Position numbers and translations under genes: made by a program
Notes under the pieces: model-generated
The model's database searches: none
Seen by the model: only the letters and a program-made list of their open reading frames with translations
Told to the model about the DNA's origin: nothing
From: Nemopilema nomurai
Lineage: Eukaryota; Cnidaria; Scyphozoa; Rhizostomeae; Rhizostomatidae
Reading direction: 5' to 3'
DNA: 64,000 nucleotides
NCBI GenBank assembly: GCA_003864495.1
Contig: ML133420.1
Location: 4,054,340 to 4,118,339 of the forward strand
Part shown: piece by piece, positions 1-10,115 of the stretch
Position numbering within the stretch: the first letter of the stretch is position 1
How the letters are laid out: the number at the start of each line of letters is the position of its first letter

Positions 1-291
1 GCTGGGAGGCCATCAGAGCCTGGGGACTTATCGGGTTTCATCAGGGAAAGGGCCTTAAGACATTCGTTTGCGGATGTTTATGCCACCAATATAGTTGCCA
101 CCAGAGAATGAGAAGATGGCGCTATTCCAGATGGATTTCATGTGGCTGAGATCCTGCTCGCTAGCAAAATAGGTTTCTTGAAGGAAAATTATGCTTTCAT
201 TTCCGTTAGCTAGGCAGTCTACTATAGCGGCAAACTTAGAGGAATTACGTAGGCCATGTGTGTTTATTGATAGTATTTTAACTGTTGCTAT
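1..291 (-). pseudogene. Tx1-A ORF2 remnant (APE endonuclease N-terminus)
   Basis: Start of the endonuclease/reverse transcriptase ORF of copy A. Translation from 291 downward gives the APE motifs INTHGLR and FLQETYF, the metal-binding Asn and Glu regions of LINE endonucleases. The start codon used in copy C (ATG at 62586) is ATA here at 289-291, so initiation is lost. After about 60 codons the reading is broken by the internal deletion at about 85-113. The first 85 bases correspond to the linker just before the reverse transcriptase. No catalytic activity is expected. Confidence 0.75.
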
Positions 292-374
292 GCCTCACAC
301 GGTTGGGGGAATCCAAAATTATCGGGCTCTAACGTGAAATTGGAGGAAGGACAGAGCATGCTTTCAACCTCTTT

Positions 375-1559
375 TTAGTAGAGGGCCACCTTATGGCAGA
401 ACCTCAAAGATATTGTCTTCCTGGAGGGCCATCTTAGAGGCTGTTGGCACACCCTGGTCCACTGCCGGGGTAGGGTTTTCAGGAAGGATAGAGGGAGAGC
501 AAAAATCGGGAGAAGAAGACAGGTGCCAGGAAAGATCATACCAGTTCCTTGATCCATCTTCTCTACCCGGCCCACTGGTGGTGGTTGCGGGCGTCGGGTC
601 CGATGGAGCTGGCATGAGTTCGACAGGTGGTTCCCTGACTGGTGCTGGTTCTGGTGCAGATGGTCTTCAGGGTTTTGCCAAGTTGGCTGTACCCGTGCAA
701 CAGCCGTCTCCTCTGGGCCGGATTCGTCCTCAGCAGTGCTGCCTGTAACAGGGTCCGACACGGTCACACACTGAGCAAGATGGTGCTCGGTTGATCTGCA
801 GCCCTGGCAACGACTGTTCTCGGGACACTCAGCATTTATGTGACCCCCTGCTCTGCGATTGAAGCAACGTTGAATGCGACAACTTGCTGCTACATGGGCC
901 ACACTGTTGCATTTACGACATGTCTGCGGTTGCTTGTCATGGCGAACCGCTATACAATATGGCCCAATATGGACAAAGCTAGGAATGGCTTCTGTCATCA
1001 CCATTTTCATGTTGACGACACCATTTTTGATGCGGGACACCCATACGGGAGGAGGGTTAGCCATTCCAGGCTCCCAATTGCGCCAAGGGGTCTTGACAAT
1101 GTCAAGCCCCAAGAACTTCTCCTTCTCTGCCAGAGGAGGGAAGGTAATTTCCCCGTCTCAATTTGGGAGGGTCTGCAAATGAGTGGGGACAATCCCATGG
1201 TCTGCAAGCTTCCCTATGAGTGCCCGGGCATTAATGCCCTGATGGGAATGAATGCACACAGACCTGGGACGGTCCTGGCACAGCGGCATGTTCACTTGGA
1301 GATTGTCCGAGCGGCCCAGAAATAACTCACTGACTGTTACAGCAGCAGCAGCATAGCTTCTCAGCGGCTGGTGACTTGAGGCAGACGGTGCATCAGGCTT
1401 GGACGGCGTGGGCCTGGTCGGCGCGGGCATGGTTTGTGCGGGCACAACGGCGTTCTTTCCAACACGAAATGGGCCGGAACCCACATTACTACGAATGTGG
1501 GACTTTCTCAAAATGTACTTGTGGTCCCTCAAGCGACGACGCTCAGTTGCGGAACTCAT
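375..1559 (-). pseudogene. Tx1-A ORF1 (CCHC nucleic-acid-binding protein), frameshifted
   Basis: ORF1 of the LINE, encoding the RNA-binding particle protein. It starts at ATG 1559 (MSSATERRRLRDHK) and reads to about 1158. The frame then shifts and continues from about 1112 to 375. The C-terminal part has a row of zinc knuckles. The first (CRKCNSVAHVAASC) is intact. The second reads CFNRRAGGHINAEC, so one zinc-ligand Cys has become Arg. The third reads CQGCRSTEHHLAQC and keeps its ligands. A stretch of about 37 residues between the VWV and NGVV motifs, present in copy C, is missing. The Pro/Ala-rich region before the C-terminus is much shorter than in copy C. This is a dead copy. Confidence 0.8.
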
Positions 1560-1723
1560 GTCCGAATCGGACGACTCATTTTCAACTCAATCTTTGCACA
1601 CGCGGGCAAGTCGCCGCGAGCGGCACACTCCTCGGCCATCTCGGGAGCCCCTTCAATGGTGTTATAGCCGCCCCTACAAGTAAGGACGACTAAGCATAAA
1701 TCCACCACTTGTTGGAGGCGTTC

Positions 1724-1757
1724 ACACTTGATCTTAGCCAAAAGGCCGAGAAGCGAT
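1724..1757 (-). ncRNA. U2 snRNA 5' end (nt 1-34), gene interrupted
   Basis: Read on the minus strand, 1757 down to 1724 equals nucleotides 1-34 of metazoan U2 snRNA without mismatch. It includes the ATCGCTTCTCGGCC start and the branch-point recognition segment. After nt 34 (GTGT) the sequence leaves U2 and enters LINE Tx1-A, so stem-loops II-IV and the Sm site are absent and no functional U2 can be made. The 5' flank is shared with the copy at 10589. Confidence 0.9.
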
Positions 1758-2022
1758 ACCGAATATCCCTTAAGCAGTTGAGACTCTCCACCACCTTCCT
1801 TCGTTGCTTGCGGGGCTACGACTGGCTCCTTTGCTCTTGTCTCATTGTTCTTTCTCAATCAGCAACAAATCAGTAATCAGTAATCAGTAATCAAATCATC
1901 AAAACATCAATCAGTAAACAAATCAAAAACCAATAGAGTGGCCACATACCTACCTACCTACCTACCTACGTAGTAGGCCTTTCTCGTCGGTTGGCAATGA
2001 CAGACCAAGGCTGCACAATAGA
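1758..2022 (-). promoter_or_regulatory. U2 gene 5' flank (promoter region)
   Basis: This 265-bp block upstream of the U2 start is almost identical to 10617-10873, with only scattered substitutions and short indels, while sequence outside both blocks is unrelated. It holds a tandem heptamer (AATCAGT, about four units, around 1868-1894) and a CCTA tetramer run near 1949-1970. As the upstream block of two U2 starts it should contain the proximal and distal sequence elements. I cannot place them by eye because these boxes are lineage-specific. Confidence 0.65.
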
Positions 2023-2116
2023 CCCTTTGCCAAATTACGTCACACGACTTCTGAAAGAGAGGTCAAAATCGAAAACAAGAAAGTGGTTGTTTCAACTTTT
2101 TCCGGTAGTGTGTAGT

Positions 2117-3865
2117 TCAGTAAATCTCGTTGCACAGTATAGGGTTGAATTTTTGTCTAAAGAGACAATTCAAAATAATAAAAGAGAAAATATCAGCCCA
2201 TCTTCTCTCTCCTCCAGGCCAGGCTCGCCAACCATGCTGCGTCCATCTTTGTTGTCCCTCCCGCAGCAGTCCTCTCCCACGTGGTCGGGTCTCCGCCAAC
2301 TCCTCCCATTCCGCAGCAGGAATCTCCATGGCTTTCAGGTCTCGTTTGACGCTGTCTTTAAAACGCAGGTACGGACGCCCTCGGGGCCTGGAGCCCCTTG
2401 ATAGCTCGCCATAAAGGATATCCTTTGGTAGACGAGAATCAGGCATCCATTTGATGTGTCCCAGCCAGCGAAGTCTACGAGTGCGAAGGATGGTAAATAT
2501 GGAGCGAGACTTCATACGCTCCAACACTGCCTCGTTTGTGACACAATCTTGCCAGACGATGCCGAGAATGGAGCAAAGACATCGCATGTGGAAGGAATTG
2601 AGCTTCCTTTCTTGTCTAGCCTATGTAGCCCACGCCTCAGAACCGTACAGAAGAACCGACAACACGCACAATTCGTAGATGCGTACTTTGGTGCGGATGC
2701 TCAGGAATTTGTTTGTCCAAGCATGACTACGAAGCCGCCCAAAGGTAGTAGCAGCTTTGCCTATCCGAACTGAGATTTATCTATCCAGTGACAGGTCACT
2801 GGAGATGACTGAACCGAGGTATGTGAAGGTTGATACTTCTTCCAGCGGCTGGTTATTTATCCTAAGAGGAGTCGCAGGTAGGTCTCCAGCGCGCATGACG
2901 ACTGTTTTTTTGGTGCTGATGACAAGCGCAAAGTCGTTGCATGCAGAGCTGAGTTTATCTAGTAGACGCTGCAGGCCGGCAGCACTGTGTGACACAATTG
3001 CCGCATCATTTGCAAATAACAGTTCACATGCTAGTATTTTGTTCACTTTCATCTTCGCGCGAAGCTGGCTCAGGTTGAATAGATTAACGTCTGATCTCGT
3101 GTGCAGGTAGAGGTCATCAGCATCTTCATGATCATGGAATGCATGGTGAAGCAGGACTGAGAAGAAGATTCCGAAAAGGGTTGGTGCCAAGACGCAGCCT
3201 TGTTTGACTCCGGCGTTGACTGGAAAACTGCCCGAGCTCGCTCCTTCGAAGGTGACAGATGTTGTCATGTTGTTATGGAGTGACTTAACTAGCTTCAGGA
3301 GCGTTGGTGGACAACCTATCTTCTGGAGGATGTTGAGAAGTCCTTCCCTGCTCACCATATCAAAAGCTTTTGTCAGATCAACAAACGCGAGGTGGAGTGG
3401 CATGTTTTGCTCACGACATTTCTCTTGGACCTGCCGAACGGAGAATATCATATCAACGGTTGAGCGACCGCTGCGAAACCCACACTGGGATTCCGGGTAC
3501 ACGTGGCCTGCAAGTTTCTGAAGGCGGTCCAGCAGAACTCTGGCAAAAACTTTGCCAACTACGATTAGAAGAGAGATGCCGCGATAGTTATTGCAGTCTC
3601 CTTTATCGCCCTTTTGCTTGTATATTGTTGTTATTTCAGCGTGCTTCATGTCCGTAGGAAACGTACCGGCCTTCCAGCACTTGCAAAGCAAACTGTATAT
3701 ATGCGGTAGCAAACAGCTGGTGCACTTTAAGAGATCTGCCGGGATGCCATCCTTACCTGGGGCTTTGCCAGATGGAGTGTGCTGTAGTGTGTGTTCAAGT
3801 TCCGCTACTGTCGGTACAAGATCCAGCTCAGTCATGATTTCATGCACAAATCTTGTTGCACACAA
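2117..3865 (-). pseudogene. Non-LTR retrotransposon reverse transcriptase, degenerate fragment
   Basis: Second LINE lineage, unrelated to Tx1. Reading down from 3865, the reverse transcriptase shows YRGISLL (motif 1), ESQCGFRSGRSTVDMIF, FVDLTKAFD (motif A, catalytic Asp) and VKQGCVLAPTLF (motif B). Motif C reads LFANDAAI, so the first Asp of the usual F/Y-A-D-D is Asn. The frame is interrupted by TAA at 2774-2776 and by a TAG near 2613. The C-terminal part then shows RRLRWLGHI, RLPKDILYGEL and RFKDSVKRDLKA, typical of the region after the polymerase in this group. The 5' half, including any endonuclease, is missing at 3865, where the ISL2EU element begins. The motifs resemble RTE/CR1/Jockey-type RTs. 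I leave the clade open. Confidence 0.85.
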
Positions 3866-3925
3866 ACTAAATAAATCGTTTTATTTTGTAATTCTCTCTG
3901 GTCTGAGGTTGTCAAATACGTCTTC

Positions 3926-5568
3926 ATGTCGGAAAGTGCTGGGAAGAAGAAAAAGAAGTCTCTCGGGCGTCAATGTGCGGCGTACGGATGTTACAATGCA
4001 TTCTATAAAACCGACGGAACCGCAAGTGGCCTACATTTTTTTCGATTTCCGCAGAAAAATCCAAAGAAATCTAGCTGGTGTAATTTAATTAAAAGAGTCG
4101 ACGACTTGATGGTTTTAAAGTAACAACATCTACATTTCTCTGTGAGAAGCATTTTTCCGACGCAGATATTAAGAGGAATCCAAACAAGCGATGTTTGGTA
4201 TCTGGTGCAAAGCTCTCTTTAAATTTGTACCCTAGCAGTGTTGCAACAGCTTAAACCAAGCCAAGGAAGCCTCCTCTTTGCCGTTCATTGGGCCTCGGGA
4301 CTTCTTTCGCTACGAATGAATCTTCTGAAGACGATGAAAATGATCATGAGTTTGCTATGATTGGTCATGATGGCGAAGAAGAATTAATTGTTTCTGGTGT
4401 TTGCTCCATTTCAACCCAAACAGAATTTTCATTTGTCAACTCTCCTATTTATCTGCTTCAAGAAGCGGAAACTGATGAAACTGATGGCCAGATGAGCAAT
4501 GAAATAATGAAAGTTTTTTGGATTCGAAGAATTTACAATCAAGAGCAAATAATTTAATGGCTGAAATTCAATCACTAAATAATAAGGTAACAGAGTTGGA
4601 GTCTAAGTTGGCAGAAATGAAGAAATCGCTTTTCTTTATTGAGAAGTTGAAAGAAGATGATTCAGATGTAAAATTTTATACTGGTTATCCTAACTATTCT
4701 TCTTTGCTGGCATGTTTTGAATATTTTGAACCCAAGTTAAACCAGATGCATTACTGGCATGGAAACTCTTCTGGAAATGCTAAGAAATTTGATCGTGGCA
4801 AATCCAAACGTGGCCGCAAACGCTCCCTTACACACCTTGAAGAATTCATCCTTGTTTTGATGAGACTTAAAGTTGGTTTGTTTGTTACTGATTTGGCTGA
4901 TCGATTCGGAGTTTCATCTGCATGTGTTTCTCGGATCTTTACTACTTGGATATGTTTCCTTTATCATGAATTGCCCATCTTATTTCCCTTTCCATCTCAA
5001 GAACTTGTTCGCCAACAAATGCCTGCACAGTTCAAAGATTTCCCAAACACAAGAATAATCATTGACTGTACAGAAATTTCTATAGAAGTTACATCTTCTA
5101 TGAAATCACAATCACAGACATGGTCTGAATATAAGCATCATAACACTTGGAAAGCTCTTGTTGGCATTTCCCCTTCTGGATGCATCACATTTGTTTCGAA
5201 ATTGTGGTCTGGTAAAGTCTCTGATAAAGAAATCACAAAGAAATCAGGTGTCTTGGCTTTATTGGAGAATGGAGATAATGTAATGGCAGATCGTGGATTT
5301 GACATCAAAGACATTCTACCTCCTGGTGTTAGCCTGAATATCCCACCATTTAAGGGAACAAGAGCACAGCTCACTGCACAGGAAGTTGAAGATACAGCAT
5401 GCATTGCATCTGTGAGAATACATGTTGAAAGGGCCATTGGTCGAGTCAAGAATTACCATATACTTGATGGTGTTTACCTTTGTCTTTATCTCCTGTGGCT
5501 GATCAGATATTCACTGTTTGTTGTTTATTGCAAACTTTTTACCTTTTTTAGTTAATTCCAAAGATAGA
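3926..5568 (+). pseudogene. THAP-domain DDE transposase (ISL2EU/DDE_Tnp_4 type), frameshifted
   Basis: Cut-and-paste transposase. The N-terminal THAP zinc finger spans about 3960-4200: the CAAYGC Cys pair, then, after a frameshift near 4107, the CEKH Cys/His pair. An in-frame TAA lies at 4252-4254. After a lost base in a T-run near 4515 the main part opens at 4518, and residue numbers below count from there. It has a Leu/Glu-rich coiled coil (10-45), a helix-turn-helix (about 105-150) and a DDE domain with IIDCTEI (Asp183), NVMADRGFD (Asp258) and HVERAIGRVKN (Glu304). Two more single-base losses near 5475 and 5550 break the C-terminus, which would otherwise end at about 5568. All catalytic residues survive. 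The breaks lie mostly in homopolymers. Confidence 0.85.
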
Positions 5569-5924
5569 TGAATGTGAAATAAAAGGAATTGTAACCCAAA
5601 GCAAACACTATTATCATGTCAATATAAACATTTTTTAGTTAAATTAATTTTTAAAAGCATTTGATAAATGCATTTAACTTTTTCAACACAAGCTCACAAG
5701 TAAAAAAACTTCTGACTGACATAGTTATTTGAGATGGCTGGCATTTGTATTGACAAGAGCAGAATGCAATATATATATATACTTCACTTATTTCTTGTAA
5801 TTATATAATATGATTTGTACCATTTGTGTTACTAATCTTTATTACTTTGATGGTATTATTCTTTCATTTATTCATTTTCATTTTATTATTCATTGTATTT
5901 TCAGTAAAAAAGAATGATTCGTTA
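5569..5924. other. AT-rich interval between convergent ISL2EU genes
   Basis: This 356-bp AT-rich stretch holds a short (AT)n run near 5770-5781 and several AATAAA-like hexamers. It presumably contains the 3' UTRs of the two convergent transposon genes. I see no coding or structured RNA signal. Confidence 0.5.
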
Positions 5925-6236
5925 CTAATGAAAATTTGTCCAACCACCATTCAAATACAGTTTCAATCCTTGCTTTATGCGCTTTGTAAATAATTCCGGG
6001 AGAACTGCTCTACAGAAAAAGAACTCTAATCGTGGTAACATGTAGCTTGTCACAAAGTCTAAATCAAACTGTATTGTCTCAACAAATAAAGGCTCGCTGT
6101 TGCCAAGCCAAACAACAAAATCTATTCTTTTTAACCCTGAACAGAACATTTGGCCTTGAATTTGGAAATAATAAGGATTTTGCCGCTTCAGCTGTATATT
6201 GCCACCAACATTCTGCAAAAAGAACTTTTTCCCCAA
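5925..6236 (-). pseudogene. YqaJ-like viral recombinase/exonuclease, C-terminal fragment
   Basis: A 103-residue open frame matching the C-terminal half of YqaJ/lambda-exonuclease-like nucleases. It has LKRQNPYYFQIQGQM, the hallmark Y-x-Q-x-Q-G-Q core of the fold, then FVVW and MLPRLEFFF followed by LPELFTKRI. YqaJ nucleases accompany the transposase in ISL2EU elements. The N-terminal half, with the first catalytic acidic residues, is absent because the sequence switches to LINE Tx1-B within a few bases upstream. The assignment rests on motif recognition only. Confidence 0.65.
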
Positions 6237-6247
6237 AACACTACAGG

Positions 6248-8092
6248 TGTGCCCACGGCACTTAACAAAACAACAACAGCTTTATACAAATTACACAAAG
6301 AGAGAAGACTAGTGTAATGTTGAGATGGTCTTAAAGCATGAGGAAACAAATTGGAACGGAAAAATTTTGCAGTTGGAAAGTACTTAAAAAGTTGAAAACC
6401 GATATTGTAGCGGGTAAAATAAACCCAAGGGGAGTCATGGTTGATATCAATAATTGACTGAAGAAACTTCAGGCGTTTGTTTCCAGGTGTATGTCAACTA
6501 CACCTTGACCACCTTTATCTGGGGGTTGGAACATTGTCTTTCTGCTGACCAGCTCATTTTTGCCAGCCCAGATAAATTGAAAAATAGCTCGGTTAATTTG
6601 TTTTTCTATAGCAGGAGGGAGATGGTAGATGGTTCCTACAAAGACGAGGCCAGAAAGAGCAATTGTGTTTACAATCCGGGCTTTACCTTTTAAAGAGAGG
6701 GATCGGTGTTTCCAGGCTTCAAGCCTGTTTGTCAATTTTTCGACCCGTTTTATCCAACAGCTTTCAAGGGCTGTTTGAGTACCAAATTCGAGTCCTAGTA
6801 TTTCAAGAGCACTGTCGGTCCATCTTGAAAGGGGAAGACGGAGAGGCGGAAATATATGGGGGCTTGTTGAACCACTTTTCGCAGGAAGTCCCAGTTGACA
6901 CGGTCAAAAGCTTTTTCTTGGTCAATTTTAATCAATGCAAGGGGGAGTTTTTTCTCCGGGCAGTAATCAATAGAATCTCTTGCCAGCATGAGATTTTCAA
7001 AAATGGAACTGCCTTGTATAGAGCAAGTTTGGTCACTATTTAAAATGGATGGAAGTATCAATTGCAGGCTATTTACAAAGGCTTTCGAGCCTATATAGTC
7101 TACGTTAAGTAAAGAAATCGATTGCCAATTTTTGAGGAGTTTGATATCGCCCTTTTTATACAAAAGGGAGATTATAGCTAAACGCATGGATTCTGTGAGA
7201 AGGCCTCTATTGAAACAAAAGTTTAGTACTTCTACTAAGGCTTCACCAATTTAATCCCAGAAGAAATTTTAAAATTCTGCTGGTAGCCATCAGAGCCGGG
7301 CGATTTGTCGGATTTCATGTTGGTGAGGGCTTTGTCAGATTCGTCTGCAGAAAGTGGTTCATCAAGTAACAATTTAGAGTTTTCAGGGACAGAACGATCG
7401 ATAGTATTCAAAAGGGCATTCTGTTTTACATTATCAATGGGTTCCGGGGAATAGATGCAGCCAAGCAGGTCCCTACTATCCTGTATTACCCTACCATATG
7501 GTGTTTTTAACTTACGGATCACTTTTTTAGACTGACGTGAATTTTCAAGGCTGACAAAATAGCGCGAAGATTTCCCATTGGATTGGTATTCAAGGGCTTT
7601 TGCAGTGGAACCTGCTTGGCTGTCACCGCCTATTTTGTCAAGATAGAGATTTGAAATACAGTTAAAATCACCCCCAATGGTTGTTGGAACTCCCCCACCA
7701 ATGTGAGCGGGCAGCGTTTCGAAAAAGGCAGCTCTTTCGCCTATAGGACATGGTGCGTAGATGTTTAGAAGATGAAGTTTTGAATCGTTAACTTCTAAGC
7801 AAACGTTGATCCAACGGCCATAATTGTTGTGAGTGACTTTGGGGTTTTTAACTGACAAGGACTCCTTGACGAGGGTAGTAACACCTCTACTATGTGTTCT
7901 TCCAAAAGATGAGAAGATAGACCCTTTCCAGATGGATTTGAGAAAGTTTGAATCCTCAGGCGCGGAGAAATAGGTTTCTTGTAAAAATACAACAGATTCC
8001 TTCCTATTTTTGAGCCAGTCTACTATGTTGGAGCACTTGGTGGGATCTCTAAGTCCGTGTACATTTATTGATAGTATATCAATGGCGGTCAT
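6248..8092 (-). pseudogene. Tx1-B ORF2 (APE endonuclease + reverse transcriptase), multiply deleted
   Basis: Starts at ATG 8092. The APE N-terminal half is well kept: INVHGLRD (Asn), FLQETYF (Glu), LNIYAPC and GGDFNC (Asp). At 'GDSQAGSTA' the frame jumps in phase to the pre-RT linker (KALEYQ), removing about 190 residues that include the SDH motif of APE. A second small in-frame loss follows LLGCI. The frame stops at 7235 and is regained at 7187-6795 with KKGDIKLLKNW and KIDQEKAFDRVNW (motif A, catalytic Asp). It then jumps past the YADD box straight to the thumb region. The thumb (WAGKNELVSRK) is readable at 6735-6469. With both the APE core and the YADD box lost, the protein cannot be active. 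Confidence 0.85.
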
Positions 8093-8467
8093 CACTCATT
8101 GGGGAAGGGGAGTCCCAAAATCATTGGTCATTAAGAAGAGGCAGGTTGCCGAGCTGAACGCCCTTTTGGCTTCAGAGACATTATGAAGCCGCTGGGGCGC
8201 CAGCCTCGTCAGAGAATTGGGAAGAGAGAAGAGGAGAAGAAGACAAGTTCATACCATCTGGTGTTGGTGAGTCAAACCAATTTTTGACTGCTTGGCCATT
8301 CTCTTCCTGCAAGGTGGTGGCTGTGTCACTACTTGACTTGCTGGGAGCAGCCACAGGGTGGCTGTCCGTTCCTGAGGGCGTCAGCGTCAGTGTTGGTGGT
8401 GGCAGCCGTCGAGTTTAGGACCAGATCAGCACTGGAAGCACTGGCCGAGAGCACAGTGTCTGCATAC
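8093..8467 (-). other. Tx1-B, end of ORF1 and ORF1-ORF2 junction
   Basis: This 375-bp stretch follows the hAT fragment in LINE sense. By position it is the 3' end of ORF1 and the short gap before ORF2. It is richer in GC than the hAT segment next to it, and no long frame survives. Confidence 0.55.
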
Positions 8468-9500
8468 CAGGGGCGGCTGGCAGGTAAAATAAGTTGCTAA
8501 TACTTGCGAGAAAATTTGTTCAGGACCACACCCTTTAGATTTCCGGAAACGCCCTTTTAGTTTTTGAATAATATTGTTTCTATTGCAAATTCAAAATTCT
8601 CTCATTTCAATTGATGTAATTAGATTGAAAGCAAGCAATTAAAAAAAAGATAGCTCTGGCTAATAAATTTTCTTAAAACATATATTAAGAATTCAAAAGA
8701 TTGATTTACAAAGCTGCTCAAAAGACTATTAACTGCTCCAAGTGTAATATTGCAAAATATTTCTTAGTAAAACCTGCTATCTACTCCTACCTTAATCTTT
8801 CTGTATGATGGAATTATGTAAAGAATTATAATGATATAATGTCAGTAGAATTATAAAATATACAATTTTCAAGGACAAATTACAGAAAAAGTTTGAATTC
8901 AAATAACGTTCCTTGGGGAAGACCAAACTCGATCTGCCCAGCATGCATGAAAGATAATCGAAACTAGAAATAGGGCATACTTTTTGGTTTTACTTGCCCA
9001 CCCTTCTTAAGCTGCTTAAATTTTAATTAATTGCAATAAGAAAATCACTTCCCGGAAAATCTTTCTAAGCGTCTATGATTGTTCTTCCTAAACCTTATTA
9101 CAATATTTTCATAAAAATTCGGCTGTTTTGAGAGCCATCTAAGGAGACCATGCTCAACTTGCAACATGACAAGATGTTCCTTCCTAGCCTGTAGCATTTG
9201 CGATCTTGATGCAGAAACTACCCTCTTCATCCTGCTAAACAACCTCTCGCAATGCACGCTCGTTAGTGGTGTTACTGCCGCAATTTCCAAAAGAAGCATT
9301 ACTTGTGGAAGTGCATCTGCAAGACCAGTTTCCTGCACCACAGTCAGCAGATCTTGGATGCACAAGGCTCCTTCACTTACAAATTCCGTATCAAGCCCAC
9401 TGAATTCGCCAGCCTCAAACTCATCATTCTCTTCTATAGTACTTGATTGTTTTTCTATCACTTCATCATCAGTGGTGCCTTCAGCTTGATAACATGCATC
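8468..9500 (-). mobile_element. hAT transposon 3' fragment inside Tx1-B ORF1
   Basis: The minus-strand frame at about 9350-9045 carries the hAT C-terminal dimerisation domain, with the core TPLTSVHCERLFSRMKRV followed by the RSQM motif. Beyond its stop at 9045 comes about 570 bp of AT-rich 3' sequence. The plus-strand CAGGGGCGG at 8468 looks like a hAT terminal inverted repeat (CAGGGGCGG-type), so the left edge should be the true 3' end. I find no matching CCGCCCCTG at the other side, so the element is 5'-truncated. The right limit (9400-9550) is uncertain. Confidence 0.7.
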
Positions 9501-10115
9501 GATCCTTCTCTGCTTGGCTTCCCGTTTCTTGACTGCATAGTCTCTTTCAGGGCAGACGGCATTAATGTGGTCACTGGACCCGCAGTTGTAGCACCTTTTT
9601 ACAGAGCAGTTGGCTGCAAAGTGGTCCCTACTGTCACATTTTCGACACCTCAGTGGCTGCGCCTCATGTCGGACCTGTAAACAGTATGATCCCAGGTGTA
9701 CATAGCTAGGTATGGCATCGGTTATGACCATTTTAAGGGTCATTACACAGTTGGCAGTGTCGGTATAAAGGTTGATATTTTCCCTGGCAAACAGGACACG
9801 ACCAAATTTCTCCAACCTCTTCTCAACAATTTTTGGCAGCAGCTCCGCGGGAACGTGGAAGATGCGGACCCATATTGGTGGTGGATGCTGGAGACCAGGC
9901 GTCCAAGGTACTCGGGGCTGGCGGACGAAGTCCAGACCAAGGAAATGGTTTTTGTCTGCTACAGACGCAAAAGTGACCTCGAGATCCCCATTCGGCAGTT
10001 TCTGGAGCTGGGTTGGCTTCAAACCATTGTCGGCCAGTCTACGAATGAAGCCCAGGCAGACGATCACCCAACCAGCAGAGTGAACACAAATGGTCCTTGG
10101 CCTCGCTCTCCCCAT
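9045..10115 (-). pseudogene. Chimeric open frame: Tx1-B ORF1 joined to hAT dimerisation domain
   Basis: A continuous 356-codon frame made of two unrelated parts. Residues 1-190 are LINE ORF1: the RRLADNGLKPTQLQKLPNGD motif, an RRM-like region, then two perfect CCHC knuckles (Cys157, 160, His165, Cys170 and Cys175, 178, His183, Cys188). Residues from about 256 to the end are the C-terminal domain of a hAT transposase. The link (about 190-255) is acidic and fits neither clearly. The join keeps frame over more than 1 kb. The true ORF1 start at 10491 is separated from this frame by stops, so translation from ATG 10113-10115 would be needed. I treat it as a chance fusion unless transcripts show otherwise. 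Confidence 0.75.

Larger units (their letters stand above)
1..1723 (-). mobile_element. Tx1-clade LINE copy A, 5' part, internally deleted
   Basis: APE-type non-LTR retrotransposon read on the minus strand. Its 5' end abuts a U2 snRNA fragment at 1723/1724 and it continues off the left edge. ORF1 has CCHC knuckles and ORF2 starts with an APE-like endonuclease, the Tx1/L1 layout. It is closely similar to the copy at 59388-64000. Relative to that copy, sequence matching 61183-61255 is joined at about 85-113 to sequence matching about 62390 onward, so roughly 1.1 kb of ORF2 is deleted. ORF1 has also lost about 37 codons. A Keno-like (U2-targeting) assignment within Tx1 is inferred from the insertion site. 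Confidence 0.85.
3866..6247. mobile_element. ISL2EU-type DNA transposon remnant
   Basis: Two convergent gene remnants, a THAP-DDE transposase on plus (3926-5568) and a YqaJ-like nuclease fragment on minus (5925-6236), are the gene pair known from ISL2EU elements. The limits are approximate. The left edge is where the LINE fragment stops. The right edge is where similarity to Tx1 ORF2 starts. I did not find convincing terminal inverted repeats, and the nuclease lacks its N-terminal half, so at least the right end is truncated. Confidence 0.65.

Noticed and set aside
413..1325. Plus-strand open frames across 413-1325 and 62709-63478
   Set aside because: They are antisense to LINE ORF1 and exist because of its Pro/Ala-rich, GC-biased codons. 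They show no domain of their own.
3850..6300. Terminal inverted repeats for the ISL2EU remnant (GTTGCACAC / GTGGGCACAC)
   Set aside because: The match is short and imperfect, and the right end is truncated, so it cannot be supported.
8455..9545. Possible 8-bp target duplication (CTGCATAC / CTGCATAG) around the hAT fragment
   Set aside because: No hAT terminal repeat adjoins the right-hand copy and the last base differs, so it is probably coincidence.
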